From Paenibacillus ihuae (GTDB taxonomy: Bacteria; Bacillota; Bacilli; Paenibacillales; Paenibacillaceae), in contig NZ_LN831198.1 in NCBI RefSeq assembly GCF_001368795.1, positions 3,702,492-3,747,221 of the forward strand: DNA of 44,730 nt. The letters are read 5' to 3'. The position numbers and the translations under genes are program-made. The notes beneath the pieces were generated by a model. That model was not told the origin of the DNA, did not search any database, and saw only the letters and a list, made by a program, of their open reading frames with translations. This document shows positions 19,236-27,290 of the stretch, in pieces; position 1 is the first letter of the stretch; every line of letters begins with the position of its first letter.

Positions 19236-21857
19236 TTAGACGTCGAATCTACCGTAGAAGGCATTGCGGTATACATCAGCCAGTTCACTTACCAGCGGCA
19301 ATTTAGGGTTGGCAGTTGTACATTGGTCTTCAAATGCACGGTCAGCCAGGTAATCTACACGGGATTCGAAATCTTTAGGATCGAAACCAAGTGCAGAGAA
19401 CGACTCTTCAATGCCGAGTTTTTTGTTCATTTCACGGATTGCATTGACCAGGCTTGTTACGCCTTCTTCAGTAGTGCGGGCCGGCAATCCCAGAATGCGG
19501 GCGATTTCGGCATAACGCTCGTCAGCTACGAAGTGCGAGTATTTAGGGAACGAAGCGAACTTCGTAGGTTTCTTAGCATTGTAACGGATAACGTGCGGCA
19601 TCAGGATGGCATTAGTACGACCATGAGCCGTGTGGTATTGACCGCCCCATTTGTGCGCCAAGCTGTGATTGATGCCCAGGAACGCATTAGCAAAAGCCAT
19701 ACCAGCGAGTGTCGATGCGTTATGCATTTTTTCACGGGCCAGTCTGTCGCCAGTAAGCGCCGATTTCTCAAGGTACTGGAACACCAGTTGAATCGCTTTG
19801 ATGGCCAGACCATCGGAATAGTCACTAGCCATAACCGATACATAAGCTTCAATAGCATGTGTCAATACGTCCATACCAGTATCTGCAACAGCAGTTCTAG
19901 GCAAGCTGTAAACGAACTCTGGATCCACGATTGCAACATCTGGAGTCAGCTCATAGTCAGCCAATGGGTATTTAGTATTGTTTCCAGTTGTCTTATCAGT
20001 AATAACTGCGAATGGAGTTACTTCCGAACCTGTACCCGAAGTTGTTGGAATCGCAACGAATTTCGCTTTGTTGCCCAGCTCAGGGAATTTGTAAACACGT
20101 TTGCGGATATCCATGAATTTCTGTTTCAATCCGTCAAAGTCAGCATCCGGGTGTTCATAGAACAACCACATTCCTTTTGCAGCATCCATTGGGGAACCGC
20201 CGCCGAGTGCGATGATGCAGTCCGGTTGGAATCTGTTCATCATAGCAGTACCTTTTTCAACTGTAGTAGTCGATGGATCCGGTTCAACTTCGGAGAACAC
20301 TTCGATTGCTACAGGTGTTTGGCGTTGACGCAGGTAGTGCTCAACTTTTTCCACATAACCCAGTTTAACCATCATAGGGTCGGTAATGATTGCTACACGA
20401 CTGATGTTAGGCATTTTAGTCAGGTACTGTGTGGATCCTTTTTCAAAGTAGATTTTGTCAGGTACTTTAAACCATTGCATATTCACGGTACGACGGTTCA
20501 CCCTTTTCACGTTGATCAGATTGATTGCAGTAACGTTCTGCGATACCGAGTTGCGTCCATAAGATCCGCAGCCCAGGGTAAGCGAAGGGATATTGGTATT
20601 GTAAATGTCGCCGATGGCGCCATGTGTCGAAGGCGAGTTCACAAGAATACGTCCTGTTTGCAGGCGGTTCGAGAATTTCATGATAACTTCTTCGTTGTTG
20701 GAGTGGATAGCCGAGCTGTGGCCCATGCCGCCAAATTCAACGATTTGTGCAGCGCGTTCGATACCTTGGTCTGCATTTTTAACTTTGTAGCAAGCCAGAA
20801 CCGGGCTGAGTTTTTCAGCGGACAACGGATATTTAGTGCCAACGCCTTCGAGTTCAGCTACCAGAATCTTCGTGCCGGCTGGAACCTGGATACCGCACAT
20901 TTCAGCAATTTTCACTGCAGATTGACCTACGATTGCTGGATTAACTGCGCATTTTTCTACGTTCATTGCGCCGTTTGTCAGCTTAGCAGCTTCATCTTTG
21001 TTAACGAAGTAGCAGCCGTTCGCGATCATTTTCTTTTTCACTTGGTCAAAAATCGCTTCTTCAATAATAACGGCTTGCTCGGAAGCACAGATCATACCGT
21101 TGTCAAATGTTTTGGAAAGAATGATGTCTGTTACCGCTTGATCGATATCTGCACTCTTCTCGATGAATGCAGGAACGTTACCAGGACCTACGCCGAGTGC
21201 CGGTTTGCCGCAGCTGTAAGCTGCTTTAACCATTGCCGATCCACCGGTTGCCAGGATCAGTGCAACGTCAGGATTATTCATCAGTGCATTTGTTTTGTCC
21301 ATAGTCGGAAGTTCAATCCATTGGATGAAGTTCTCAGGAGCACCAGCTTTTACGCCTGCATCATGAAGAACTTTGGCTGCTGCCGCACTACACTCTTGCG
21401 CTGAAGGGTGGAAACCGAATATAATAGGATTACGTGTCTTAGCGGCGATCAATGCTTTAAACATCGTGGTGGATGTTGGGTTGGTTACCGGTGTGATACC
21501 CATTACAATTCCGACTGGTTCAGCGATCTTTTGGAAGTTGTCATAAGCGTTATCTTCAATAACACCTACTGTCTTGTCGTACTTAACTCCGTGCCAGATA
21601 TATTCAGTTGAGAAGATATTCTTCGTAATTTTGTCTTCGTATACTCCGCGTCCTGTTTCTTCGACGGCCAATTTCGCCAAGTACATATGTTTGTCGAGAC
21701 CTGCCAACGCCATTGCATGAACGATTGTGTTAACCTGCTCTTGATCTAGTTCCATGAACGCATCCAGGGCTTTCTTTGCTTTATCCACCAAAGTCTGAAT
21801 ATACTCTTCAGCGGTGGTTTGTTTCACTTGGGCGGCGACTTCGTTCTTTACTGCCAT
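19236..21857 (-). CDS. adhE: Bifunctional acetaldehyde-CoA/alcohol dehydrogenase AdhE
   Basis: 873-residue fusion that reduces acetyl-CoA to acetaldehyde and then ethanol, regenerating NAD. The N-terminal aldehyde dehydrogenase domain (about 1-440) has the catalytic Cys in GMICASEQAVI. The C-terminal iron-containing alcohol dehydrogenase domain (about 455-865) has GGGSPMDAAKGMW and the iron-binding region GINHSLAHKWGG and HTAHGRTNAILMP. It lies directly upstream of pflBA, forming a fermentation cluster. An Fnr box and a cre-like site lie upstream, pointing to anaerobic and carbon-dependent control. Confidence 0.98.
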   Translation of the reverse strand: MAVKNEVAAQVKQTTAEEYIQTLVDKAKKALDAFMELDQEQVNTIVHAMALAGLDKHMYLAKLAVEETGRGVYEDKITKNIFSTEYIWHGVKYDKTVGVIEDNAYDNFQKIAEPVGIVMGITPVTNPTSTTMFKALIAAKTRNPIIFGFHPSAQECSAAAAKVLHDAGVKAGAPENFIQWIELPTMDKTNALMNNPDVALILATGGSAMVKAAYSCGKPALGVGPGNVPAFIEKSADIDQAVTDIILSKTFDNGMICASEQAVIIEEAIFDQVKKKMIANGCYFVNKDEAAKLTNGAMNVEKCAVNPAIVGQSAVKIAEMCGIQVPAGTKILVAELEGVGTKYPLSAEKLSPVLACYKVKNADQGIERAAQIVEFGGMGHSSAIHSNNEEVIMKFSNRLQTGRILVNSPSTHGAIGDIYNTNIPSLTLGCGSYGRNSVSQNVTAINLINVKRVNRRTVNMQWFKVPDKIYFEKGSTQYLTKMPNISRVAIITDPMMVKLGYVEKVEHYLRQRQTPVAIEVFSEVEPDPSTTTVEKGTAMMNRFQPDCIIALGGGSPMDAAKGMWLFYEHPDADFDGLKQKFMDIRKRVYKFPELGNKAKFVAIPTTSGTGSEVTPFAVITDKTTGNNTKYPLADYELTPDVAIVDPEFVYSLPRTAVADTGMDVLTHAIEAYVSVMASDYSDGLAIKAIQLVFQYLEKSALTGDRLAREKMHNASTLAGMAFANAFLGINHSLAHKWGGQYHTAHGRTNAILMPHVIRYNAKKPTKFASFPKYSHFVADERYAEIARILGLPARTTEEGVTSLVNAIREMNKKLGIEESFSALGFDPKDFESRVDYLADRAFEDQCTTANPKLPLVSELADVYRNAFYGRFDV

Positions 21858-21933
21858 CTCCCTCGTCCTCCTGTCAATTTTTAGGTTGTTTTTCTCTACA
21901 CATTTATCTTATCACATCATTTCGAACTTGTAT

Positions 21934-21949
21934 AGTGAATTCTTTCACA
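21934..21949 (-). promoter_or_regulatory. Fnr box upstream of adhE
   Basis: AGTGA-ATTCTT-TCACA, 9 of 10 arm matches. A candidate -10 (TAAGAT at 21906-21911 on the minus strand) would put the start near 21900 and the box centre at about -41.5, the class II activation position. Confidence 0.7.
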
Positions 21950-21975
21950 AAGTATAAAGTTTTTTTGATTTGTTT

Positions 21976-21989
21976 TCAAAGCGCTTTCA
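21976..21989 (-). promoter_or_regulatory. cre-like (CcpA) site upstream of adhE
   Basis: Minus strand TGAAAGCGCTTTGA differs from the catabolite-responsive element TGAAAGCGCTTTCA by one base. It is centred about 41 nt upstream of the Fnr box, near -82 of the inferred adhE start. CcpA control of adhE is inferred. Confidence 0.6.
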
Positions 21990-22131
21990 TTCGATCATAA
22001 TTAGGATTGTAATCCATTTTTTATAAAATAATTTGGTAATATTTATGTTCCCCCTTTGCGCAGACTTTTCGAGTCCAGATTTATCCAGCCTGCTGAGGTT
22101 TGAATTTGATGCTTTTTGTCTGAAATTGGAA

Positions 22132-22186
22132 ACAAAAAAACAAGACAGCTGATCTCCCAATTCGGAAGAATCTCCGGTCTTGTTTT
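22132..22186 (-). terminator. Terminator after the broken binding-protein gene
   Basis: Minus strand AACAAGAC and GTCTTGTT arms with imperfect inner pairing, followed by TTTTT. It marks the 3' end of the degraded solute-binding protein gene. Confidence 0.75.
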
Positions 22187-22209
22187 CGTTTCTGGCGGTA
22201 TCACATCTT

Positions 22210-22884
22210 CTATTCTACTTTAATAGTATCGAAGAATTTTTCCTGCACCGTTTTGGCGGCGGCATCCAGCTGCGCTTTGGAGTCTGTGCCTTTTTTGGAG
22301 AACAGCTCCTTGATCACATTGGACATCGTTGCATAATAATCCTGAGTGTTGTACTGTGCTTCCGGCTTACCGTCCAGCAGAACCATAATGTCAGGGTTGT
22401 ATTGATACACAATGTCGGAATACTTGTCATCTACGGCTTTCGTTTTCTTGCCAAAGTCGGAATCAGCAGCATAATAGTCCAGAAGCGGCGGGATAAAATA
22501 TTTTCCGTCAGCCTTACGCTACTCCAGAATCGCATCAAGCGCATCTAGGCCTTTATCAGAGAAATAATCAAATGTAATATAGCGGAAGGCCATTTCCTGC
22601 TCATCTTTAGAAGCGTTCGGATTGATTACCAGGTAATCGCCGCCGAGCACCCCGGTATGCTTGCCGCCTTTTTCAGCTGCTGGCATTGGATAAGTGAGCA
22701 CATCCTCCGGTTTGAGTCCGCCCTGATTCAGCGCCTGTTCAATAACGCCGTCGGAGCAGGCCATAACCATGGCCGGAACAGCCATGCCTTTATCATCCAG
22801 CATCTTCTTATTAATGATTGTCGTAGTTACATAACCTTTTTGGGTTACACTATAGACTTTCCCTTCAATAATGAACTGGTTGAG
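22210..22884 (-). pseudogene. Broken ABC solute-binding protein gene (C-terminal half)
   Basis: One reading frame covers about 225 codons resembling the C-terminal half of a family 1 extracellular solute-binding protein: GKVYSVTQKGYVTTTIINKK, VLGGDYLVINPNASKDEQEM, FFDTIKVE at the end. It is interrupted by an in-frame TAG at 22519-22521. It also ends upstream at an in-frame TGA (22885-22887), beyond which the homology stops, so the signal peptide and N-terminal lobe are missing. The terminator downstream is intact. It is a remnant of a lost sugar transport locus; no permease genes remain nearby. Confidence 0.8.
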
Positions 22885-23030
22885 TCATATTCCGTGCAGC
22901 GGATAAAATCCGGACACAAAGGCAGGACGCTTACATTCCTCCGGATACTACAAAACGGAAAAAGATTGCATACGGGCTGACGGCAGGGGATGAAGAGGCG
23001 CGGCAGACAGCAAAAAAGGAACTGTCATAG
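22884..23030 (+). pseudogene. Possible 3' remnant of an unidentified gene
   Basis: An open frame following a TGA gives about 48 residues ending ARQTAKKELS, with charged, protein-like composition (KIRTQRQDAYIPPDTT). It starts where homology of the broken binding-protein gene stops on the other strand. It may therefore be the tail of a gene joined by deletion. It has no recognised domain and its stop lies inside the LytTR terminator, so it may be chance. Confidence 0.25.
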
Positions 23031-23038
23031 GACAGCCC
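23012..23038 (-). terminator. Terminator of the agrD-LytTR unit
   Basis: Minus strand GGGGCTGTC, CTAT, GACAGTTCC (two G-T pairs), followed by TTTTTTG. It is placed 15 nt after the LytTR gene stop. Confidence 0.8.
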
Positions 23039-23052
23039 CTCGCATTAGCTTG

Positions 23053-23445
23053 TTAGCACACTATGATATTAGGATTCATTCGGACCAGTTCTTTTTCAAC
23101 AAGTCTGTACCGATGGTAGGCAATCGTGCAGTTAAGAGAATTCGGGCCGTTCATAACGTTAAAATGAGCAACTTTGAAGGCTCTGTCCAGACGAGCTACG
23201 TTATCAATATTAACTACCGTCCCCCGATCTACGATGCTGAAATGACATCCGGTGCTGTTAAGCGCACTCACCCAGTAACGCAAGGGACCCATGATGTAAT
23301 ATACACCTTCCCTCGTATGTACCAGGATAGACTGTGATTCGCTCGGATTGCACTTAAGAAACAAGATGTGCTGGAAGTCAACAGTGATGATTCCGCCAGA
23401 TCCGTCCGGAGTTGCGGTCACGGATAAACAATTCACGGTACACAC
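23053..23445 (-). CDS. Stand-alone LytTR DNA-binding regulator
   Basis: About 127-130 residues consisting almost only of a LytTR-type domain. Visible pattern: a strand ITVDFQHILFLKCNPSES, QSILVHTREGVYYIMGPL, then FSIVDRGTVVNIDNVARLD, which matches the conserved 'R-x-x-VN-x-x-x-I' region of AgrA/LytR-type DNA-binding domains. There is no receiver domain, so it is not a classical response regulator. The start is GTG at 23445 or 23436; both are weakly supported. It begins 9-18 nt after the AgrD-like gene and ends before its own terminator, so the two look cotranscribed. Inferred role: output regulator of an agr-like peptide system. Confidence 0.72.
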   Translation of the reverse strand: MCTVNCLSVTATPDGSGGIITVDFQHILFLKCNPSESQSILVHTREGVYYIMGPLRYWVSALNSTGCHFSIVDRGTVVNIDNVARLDRAFKVAHFNVMNGPNSLNCTIAYHRYRLVEKELVRMNPNIIVC

Positions 23446-23454
23446 TCTACTTTC

Positions 23455-23568
23455 TTATTTTTTGTTCAGCAGTTCAGCGGGGATATCGCCTTTGTATAAG
23501 GCAACAAAACAATTCGTTCCAACTGTACAATTGGCAAACAACGTTAACAGATTGGCCAGCAAATTCAT
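23455..23568 (-). CDS. agrD: AgrD-like cyclic lactone autoinducer peptide precursor
   Basis: A 37-residue ORF that gene callers can miss. It has the three-part plan of AgrD precursors: a hydrophobic/amphipathic N-terminus (MNLLANLLTLFANC), a central segment with the ring Cys (TNCFVAL) and an acidic C-terminal recognition tail with Pro and Leu-Leu (GDIPAELLNKK). In AgrD proteins a cysteine followed by four residues forms the thiolactone ring; here C20-F-V-A-L24 would fit. The ATG lies 3 nt after the stop of the upstream fragment and the stop lies just before the LytTR gene. No complete agrB is present nearby, so processing would need an AgrB from elsewhere. The call rests on pattern recognition. 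Confidence 0.7.
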   Translation of the reverse strand: MNLLANLLTLFANCTVGTNCFVALYKGDIPAELLNKK

Positions 23569-23571
23569 GAC

Positions 23572-23685
23572 TCAAATATAATCAGTTGTCTTCAGCCTGT
23601 AGAATGACATCATTAAGGCAAAGATCCCCACCCCCTCAAGGGTTGAAAAAATCATAAAACCCGCCGGTTCCCATGACAAAACACA
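23572..23685 (-). pseudogene. Truncated membrane-protein remnant next to agrD
   Basis: A short open frame (27 residues from the ATG at 23655, about 37 from the upstream stop) encoding one hydrophobic segment, FSTLEGVGIFALMMSFYRLK, and ending 3 nt before agrD. By position it could be the C-terminus of agrB or the N-terminus of an AgrC-like membrane sensor. It is too short to decide. The AT-rich sequence upstream to about 23880 has stops in all minus-strand frames. Confidence 0.4.
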
Positions 23686-23920
23686 TCACAGCCTTACATT
23701 TTCTTCTAAATACAACGCTATTATATTACATACTCGTCCACCAGTATAGTAAATTTTTAGTAGATAACAGCATTAATTGGATAGTAAAAGCAATATTAGC
23801 ACATTCCGCCAACCAAATCGAAAATTTTCTAAATAAAATGTTCATCGCACTGAATCGTTGAAAACTCGTGATGGTTCAGCAATACTATCAATAAAATTAG
23901 GAATCAAGGGGGATTCGATT
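23686..23920. other. AT-rich decayed sequence upstream of the agr-like unit
   Basis: No intact gene. Minus strand frames contain short hydrophobic stretches, for example a 39-codon frame ending WWTSM, broken by stops. A TATAAT sequence occurs near 23730 on the minus strand. This may be the remains of the missing agrB or sensor gene and may hold the promoter of agrD. Confidence 0.35.
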
Positions 23921-24249
23921 ATGAAACCCGTTGCGTCCAAAAGATGCGGCACACAATCGGCGAGCTGGCCGCCTTCGCAGCGGGTCATCGTCATACCACC
24001 CTGCTTAAATCTGACGGTACGGTGACCGCTGTGGGGGATAATAAATATGTCCAATGTGATGTGAGCGGTTGGCGCGATATTGTGACGGTCGCGGCTGGTA
24101 ATGTTCATATGGCCACGAACACGGGTAATGCTCACACAATCGGTCTTAAATCGGACGACACTGTGGTTGCTGTGGGTCGAAATAATGAGGGCCAATGCAA
24201 TGTAAGCGCCTGCGCGGCATCCAGCTGCCCGGAAATTAGTTTTCAATAA
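23921..24249 (+). pseudogene. Frameshifted RCC1-repeat protein gene fragment
   Basis: An ATG at 23921 with AAGGGGGA upstream opens MKPVASK, but the RCC1-like frame begins one frame away near 23944. Joining them needs a single frame correction at about 23940. The downstream part has two repeats of the bacterial RCC1 type (AGHRHTTLLKSDGTVTAVGDN; HTIGLKSDDTVVAVGRNNEG) and then loses homology after QCNVS. Full-length RCC1 proteins have seven or more repeats, so this is a truncated, frameshifted relic. Confidence 0.75.
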
Positions 24250-24267
24250 TAATATATTTAAATAGGA

Positions 24268-24305
24268 AAGCCATGCGCGCCCATTTCCTCGCATGGCTTA
24301 TGTTT
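24268..24305 (+). terminator. Terminator after the RCC1 fragment
   Basis: AGCCATGCG and CGCATGGCT arms with a loop of about 13 nt, then TTATGTTTTG. The hairpin is intact although the gene before it is broken. Confidence 0.6.
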
Positions 24306-24372
24306 TGCGTTATTATTGAAAATAACCTCTGGTATAGTCTATTGATTTCATCATAGTCTACGTACAGTTGAA

Positions 24373-25170
24373 TTATTTGCCGTAGCCGTTCATCTGCAGC
24401 CATGAAGCGCAGGCTCCGGTCCAGCCGCTGGTATGCAGCTCCTCGGTGGCCAGCCCCAAACCATGTGTCCCATGGGTATAGACATGCAGATCAAACGAGA
24501 CCCTCTGGCGGCGCAGCGCAGCGGCGAGCAGCAGGCTGTTCTCCACCGGCACACTCTCATCATCCGCGGTATGCCAGAGGAATGCAGGCGGCGTATCGGC
24601 TGTAACTTGCAGCTCGCCGCTGAGCTGACGGACCAACTCCTCAGCAGGATGCTCTCCGAGCAGATTGGCCTTTGAGCCTTCATGCGTCACGCCTTCCATC
24701 ATGGAAATGACCGGGTAGCATAAAATTGTGAAATCCGGCCGGCAGGACTGGCGGTCCAGCTCCTCGCCCGCTTCCGGATTTCCCCGGTCAAATAAGCTGG
24801 AAGCAGTCGAAGCCAGATGCCCCCCGGCGGAGAAGCCCAGGATTCCGAGCCTGCGCGGATCAATACCGTATTCATCTGCCCGGAGGCGGATCATTCGCAG
24901 CGCTCTCTGAGCATCCTGCAGTGCACTTGGATATTGATACGGTGCTACGCGGTATCGCAGCACAAAGGCCGAAATTCCAAGCGTGTTCAGCCACTCGGCT
25001 ACCGGCCCTCCTTCATGATCAGCACGTAGCCAATAGCCGCCTCCCGGACAGATCAGCACTGCGGCATTCCCTTTGCCTTCCACCAGATACGGCGTAATCG
25101 CCGGACAATCCTCTTCGCTGCTTCCCAGTGCTCCCGGAGCCCCCTCCGGCCATAACAATAACGTTTCCAT
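24373..25170 (-). CDS. Alpha/beta hydrolase, acyl esterase (BD-FAE/acetyl xylan esterase-like)
   Basis: About 265 residues. Oxyanion motif CPGGGYW, nucleophile elbow GFSAGGH (Ser), a probable acid in HTADDESVP and the histidine in YTHGTHGLG. The fold and motifs match small dienelactone-hydrolase/BD-FAE-like carbohydrate esterases. No signal peptide is seen, so it is probably cytoplasmic and could deacetylate imported oligosaccharides; the substrate is unknown. I prefer the ATG at 25170 because TTGAGGG lies 6 nt before it. It appears intact inside a region of decayed genes. Confidence 0.88.
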   Translation of the reverse strand: METLLLWPEGAPGALGSSEEDCPAITPYLVEGKGNAAVLICPGGGYWLRADHEGGPVAEWLNTLGISAFVLRYRVAPYQYPSALQDAQRALRMIRLRADEYGIDPRRLGILGFSAGGHLASTASSLFDRGNPEAGEELDRQSCRPDFTILCYPVISMMEGVTHEGSKANLLGEHPAEELVRQLSGELQVTADTPPAFLWHTADDESVPVENSLLLAAALRRQRVSFDLHVYTHGTHGLGLATEELHTSGWTGACASWLQMNGYGK

Positions 25171-25189
25171 CTGCATCCCTCAAGCTTTC

Positions 25190-25406
25190 TTCTATAATAG
25201 AATAATTAGTCTAGGGAGTTGCTTTACCCTCGACCATTAGTCTATCAAGCCCTTACAATTCCTGCAATCCTGTAATATTGGCCTTTCCAATGGATTCGGA
25301 CTGGAGATTTTTCGAATAATAGCGGTATCGCAGAAGTGGCACTATATCAATATAGTGTTGAACCAAATATCCGAATGGACATTTATAATTAGGTAGAGGT
25401 GAAACT
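25190..25406. other. Intergenic spacer between the esterase and ligase remnants
   Basis: AT-rich, no gene. A ribosome-binding-like GGTAGAGGTGA precedes the ligase ATG. The promoter of the esterase should lie near 25180-25250 (AATAGAATAATTAG is the only -10-like element seen). Confidence 0.35.
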
Positions 25407-25755
25407 ATGTTTATATCCCCTATGCTGCTGCAGACGGCTCCCGGTCCGTTTTCGCACAGTGATTATATATTTGAACCAAAAATAGACGGGCACCGGTCGA
25501 TCTACTCCCAGCAAGCCGGAAAGATCCGACTTTACACCCGCCACAATAACGAATGTACCCGGCAGTACCCGGAGCTGCAGCTGCCATTCGTTGAAGATAT
25601 AATCTTGGACGGAGAGGTTGCCTGCGTCGATCCGAGCGACCGGAGTATCAGATTTTGAGGCTGCCATGAGCAGATTTCAGGCGAGGGTGGCAGACAAGAT
25701 TCAGCAACTCACAGCCACACTGCCAGCTTATTACGCTATCTTTGACATCTTGCTC
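25407..25755 (+). pseudogene. ATP-dependent DNA ligase fragment (LigD-like), frameshifted and truncated
   Basis: The N-terminal nucleotidyltransferase segment is visible with the adenylation lysine in FEPKIDGHRS (KxDG) and ILDGEVACVDPS. Near 25635 a single extra base breaks the frame: removing one G gives DPSTGVSDFEAAMSRFQARV, which continues in the next frame to YAIFDILLL. Homology stops near 25755, where the opposite-strand GH65 homology starts. About 70 percent of the ligase domain is missing, so it is non-functional. It would have belonged to an NHEJ-type ligase. Confidence 0.8.
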
Positions 25756-25756
25756 C

Positions 25757-26253
25757 TGCTGCCCATACAGATGTGGGCCGTTAATATCCCATACATCCCC
25801 ATCGATTCCCGTCTCAATCTCAACCGGGCAATCCACCGTGCTGCGTATGCTTAGCCTGCCAGCCAGGAGATGCAGCTGATCCATGCTGACGAAGCGTTCA
25901 GCGGTGAATAGCTGTCCGCCTCCGGCAAGGCCGTATACCGTCTCGCGTTGGTGAACTGCGCTGCGGATATCAAGCTCCTGTATGTGTTCCTCAGGTTCAG
26001 TGTCAAGAACTCCTAGCTGCTGTCCGTTGCAGCTGAGTCTGGTGAACAGCACGTTCGGGGCGTTCACCGGCTCGCGCCACTTCCCGCCGGTCTGGTCATA
26101 TACACCGTTCAAGGTAACAGCGGTAAGCTGCTCCTTGCGGAATTCCTCCAGCGTACCACGATATCCAATATAACCGTTGCCGGTCATAAATTTGTTGCCG
26201 TTCGTCGTGATCCGCCCGGTGCCGAAAGCTTGATCTTGTACAATCCAGCTCAT
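25757..26253 (-). pseudogene. GH65 glycoside phosphorylase gene 2, N-terminal fragment
   Basis: Starts at ATG 26253 and reads the N-terminal beta domain of a family 65 phosphorylase (kojibiose/maltose/trehalose phosphorylase type): FMTGNGYIGYRGTLEEF, TLNGVYDQTGG, VDCPVEIETGIDGDVWDING. Homology stops at about 25757; the remaining residues of the open frame to 25648 are antisense to the ligase. The catalytic (alpha/alpha)6 barrel is lost. The start overlaps the TGA of another GH65 copy (ATGA), showing that two phosphorylase genes were once translationally coupled. Confidence 0.82.
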
Positions 26254-27290
26254 CCTGCCATCATCCCTTCGCCCAGCGGGAGTTCGATTCGGTCTGCACC
26301 AACCTTGATCTGATGTCCATTCATAATAATCTCTGTGCCGCCGCCGGAGGCAGCTTGAATCCGCACCGAATCTTTAGTGATCTCCAGCATCAGCAGCACT
26401 CCTTCATACAGGACCTGGAAGCTGTAAGAGGTCCAGCATCCCGTAGCGACGGCTGGAAGCTTAGCCGCTCCCCGTCTGAGCGCATGCCTCCGAACCCGGA
26501 TACGATGTTCATCCAGGCAGCCGCAATGGATGTTGTGTGCAGACCCTCCCGGGTGTTGCCGTTATAATTGTCCAGATCAAGCCGGGTTGCGAATTCGAAG
26601 AAATGATAGGCTTCCTGATGTTTGCCGATTTCACTGGCCAGGATCGAATGGATGGATGGTGAAGGCTACGATTCATGAATACAGCGGAAATTCCGTCACC
26701 GGGATCGAATGAATACTAATATGCGGCATATCAAAAAATCCGTCATGCTCTTCATAAACGCCGCTATTTTGATCTACCGGAATCCGCATATGCTCCGCTT
26801 TGCTGCTCCAGTCTGCTAATTCTTCTTCACGGAGTGCGGTCTGGCAGCCAGTTCAGCCTAAGCATCCGGCACAGCCGACTGCATTTCCGCCACCGTCTCC
26901 AGGGTATATTCGAACAATTTTTTGGCCATCAGGTTGATGTAGCAGTTATTGTTCACCATTAATTGGAATTCATCAGGACCCATTACACCAAAAATAGCCG
27001 TTGCCTTGGAACCGCTGCTGTCCGCATAATTGACGGCAAGCTTAGTATAATGAACCTTTTCCTCTTCAATTAAAGGTAAGGTGAATGACTCTCCGATAAA
27101 TTTATCCCGCCCCACACGCGATGTACTCAACTCAGCCGGAGACTTCAGGACAAACCCGGAATATAGCTTATTGCCTGTAGTCAGCGTCTCCGCCATAATC
27201 GCCGTAATCCCGTCAGCCCCTCCGCTGCGCAGGCCGTTCCACATACTCAGGCCCCGTTCCTCATGGATCGTCCCAAAATCAAGTCCCGAT
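26250..27290 (-). pseudogene. GH65 glycoside phosphorylase gene 1, internally deleted
   Basis: Pieces of one family 65 phosphorylase in order on the minus strand. An N-terminal-domain segment (FGTIHEERGLSMWNGLRSGG, ETLTTGNKLYSGFVLKS, GRDKFIGESFTLPL) is joined directly to part of the catalytic domain (IFGVMGPDEFQLMVNNN). A stop follows, then RIPVDQNSGVYEEHDGFFDM and further pieces with stops and frameshifts (SEIGKHQEAYHFFEF, LDNYNGNTREGLHTTSIAAAW). The C-terminal domain ends GEGMMAG at the TGA at 26250-26252. Large internal parts and the N-terminus are missing. Beyond decay, the order of pieces is that of a normal GH65 gene. Confidence 0.85.

Noticed and set aside
19323..21404. 693-codon open frame on the + strand
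   Set aside because: Antisense shadow of adhE with implausible composition; same explanation as for pflB.
23673..23861. 62-codon hydrophobic + strand ORF
   Set aside because: Runs through AT-rich decayed DNA opposite the agr-like unit; no ribosome binding site and no homology recognised.
22132..27290. Genomic island or prophage inserted by an integrase
   Set aside because: No integrase, transposase, tRNA or flanking direct repeats were seen; the content fits decay of resident genes better.
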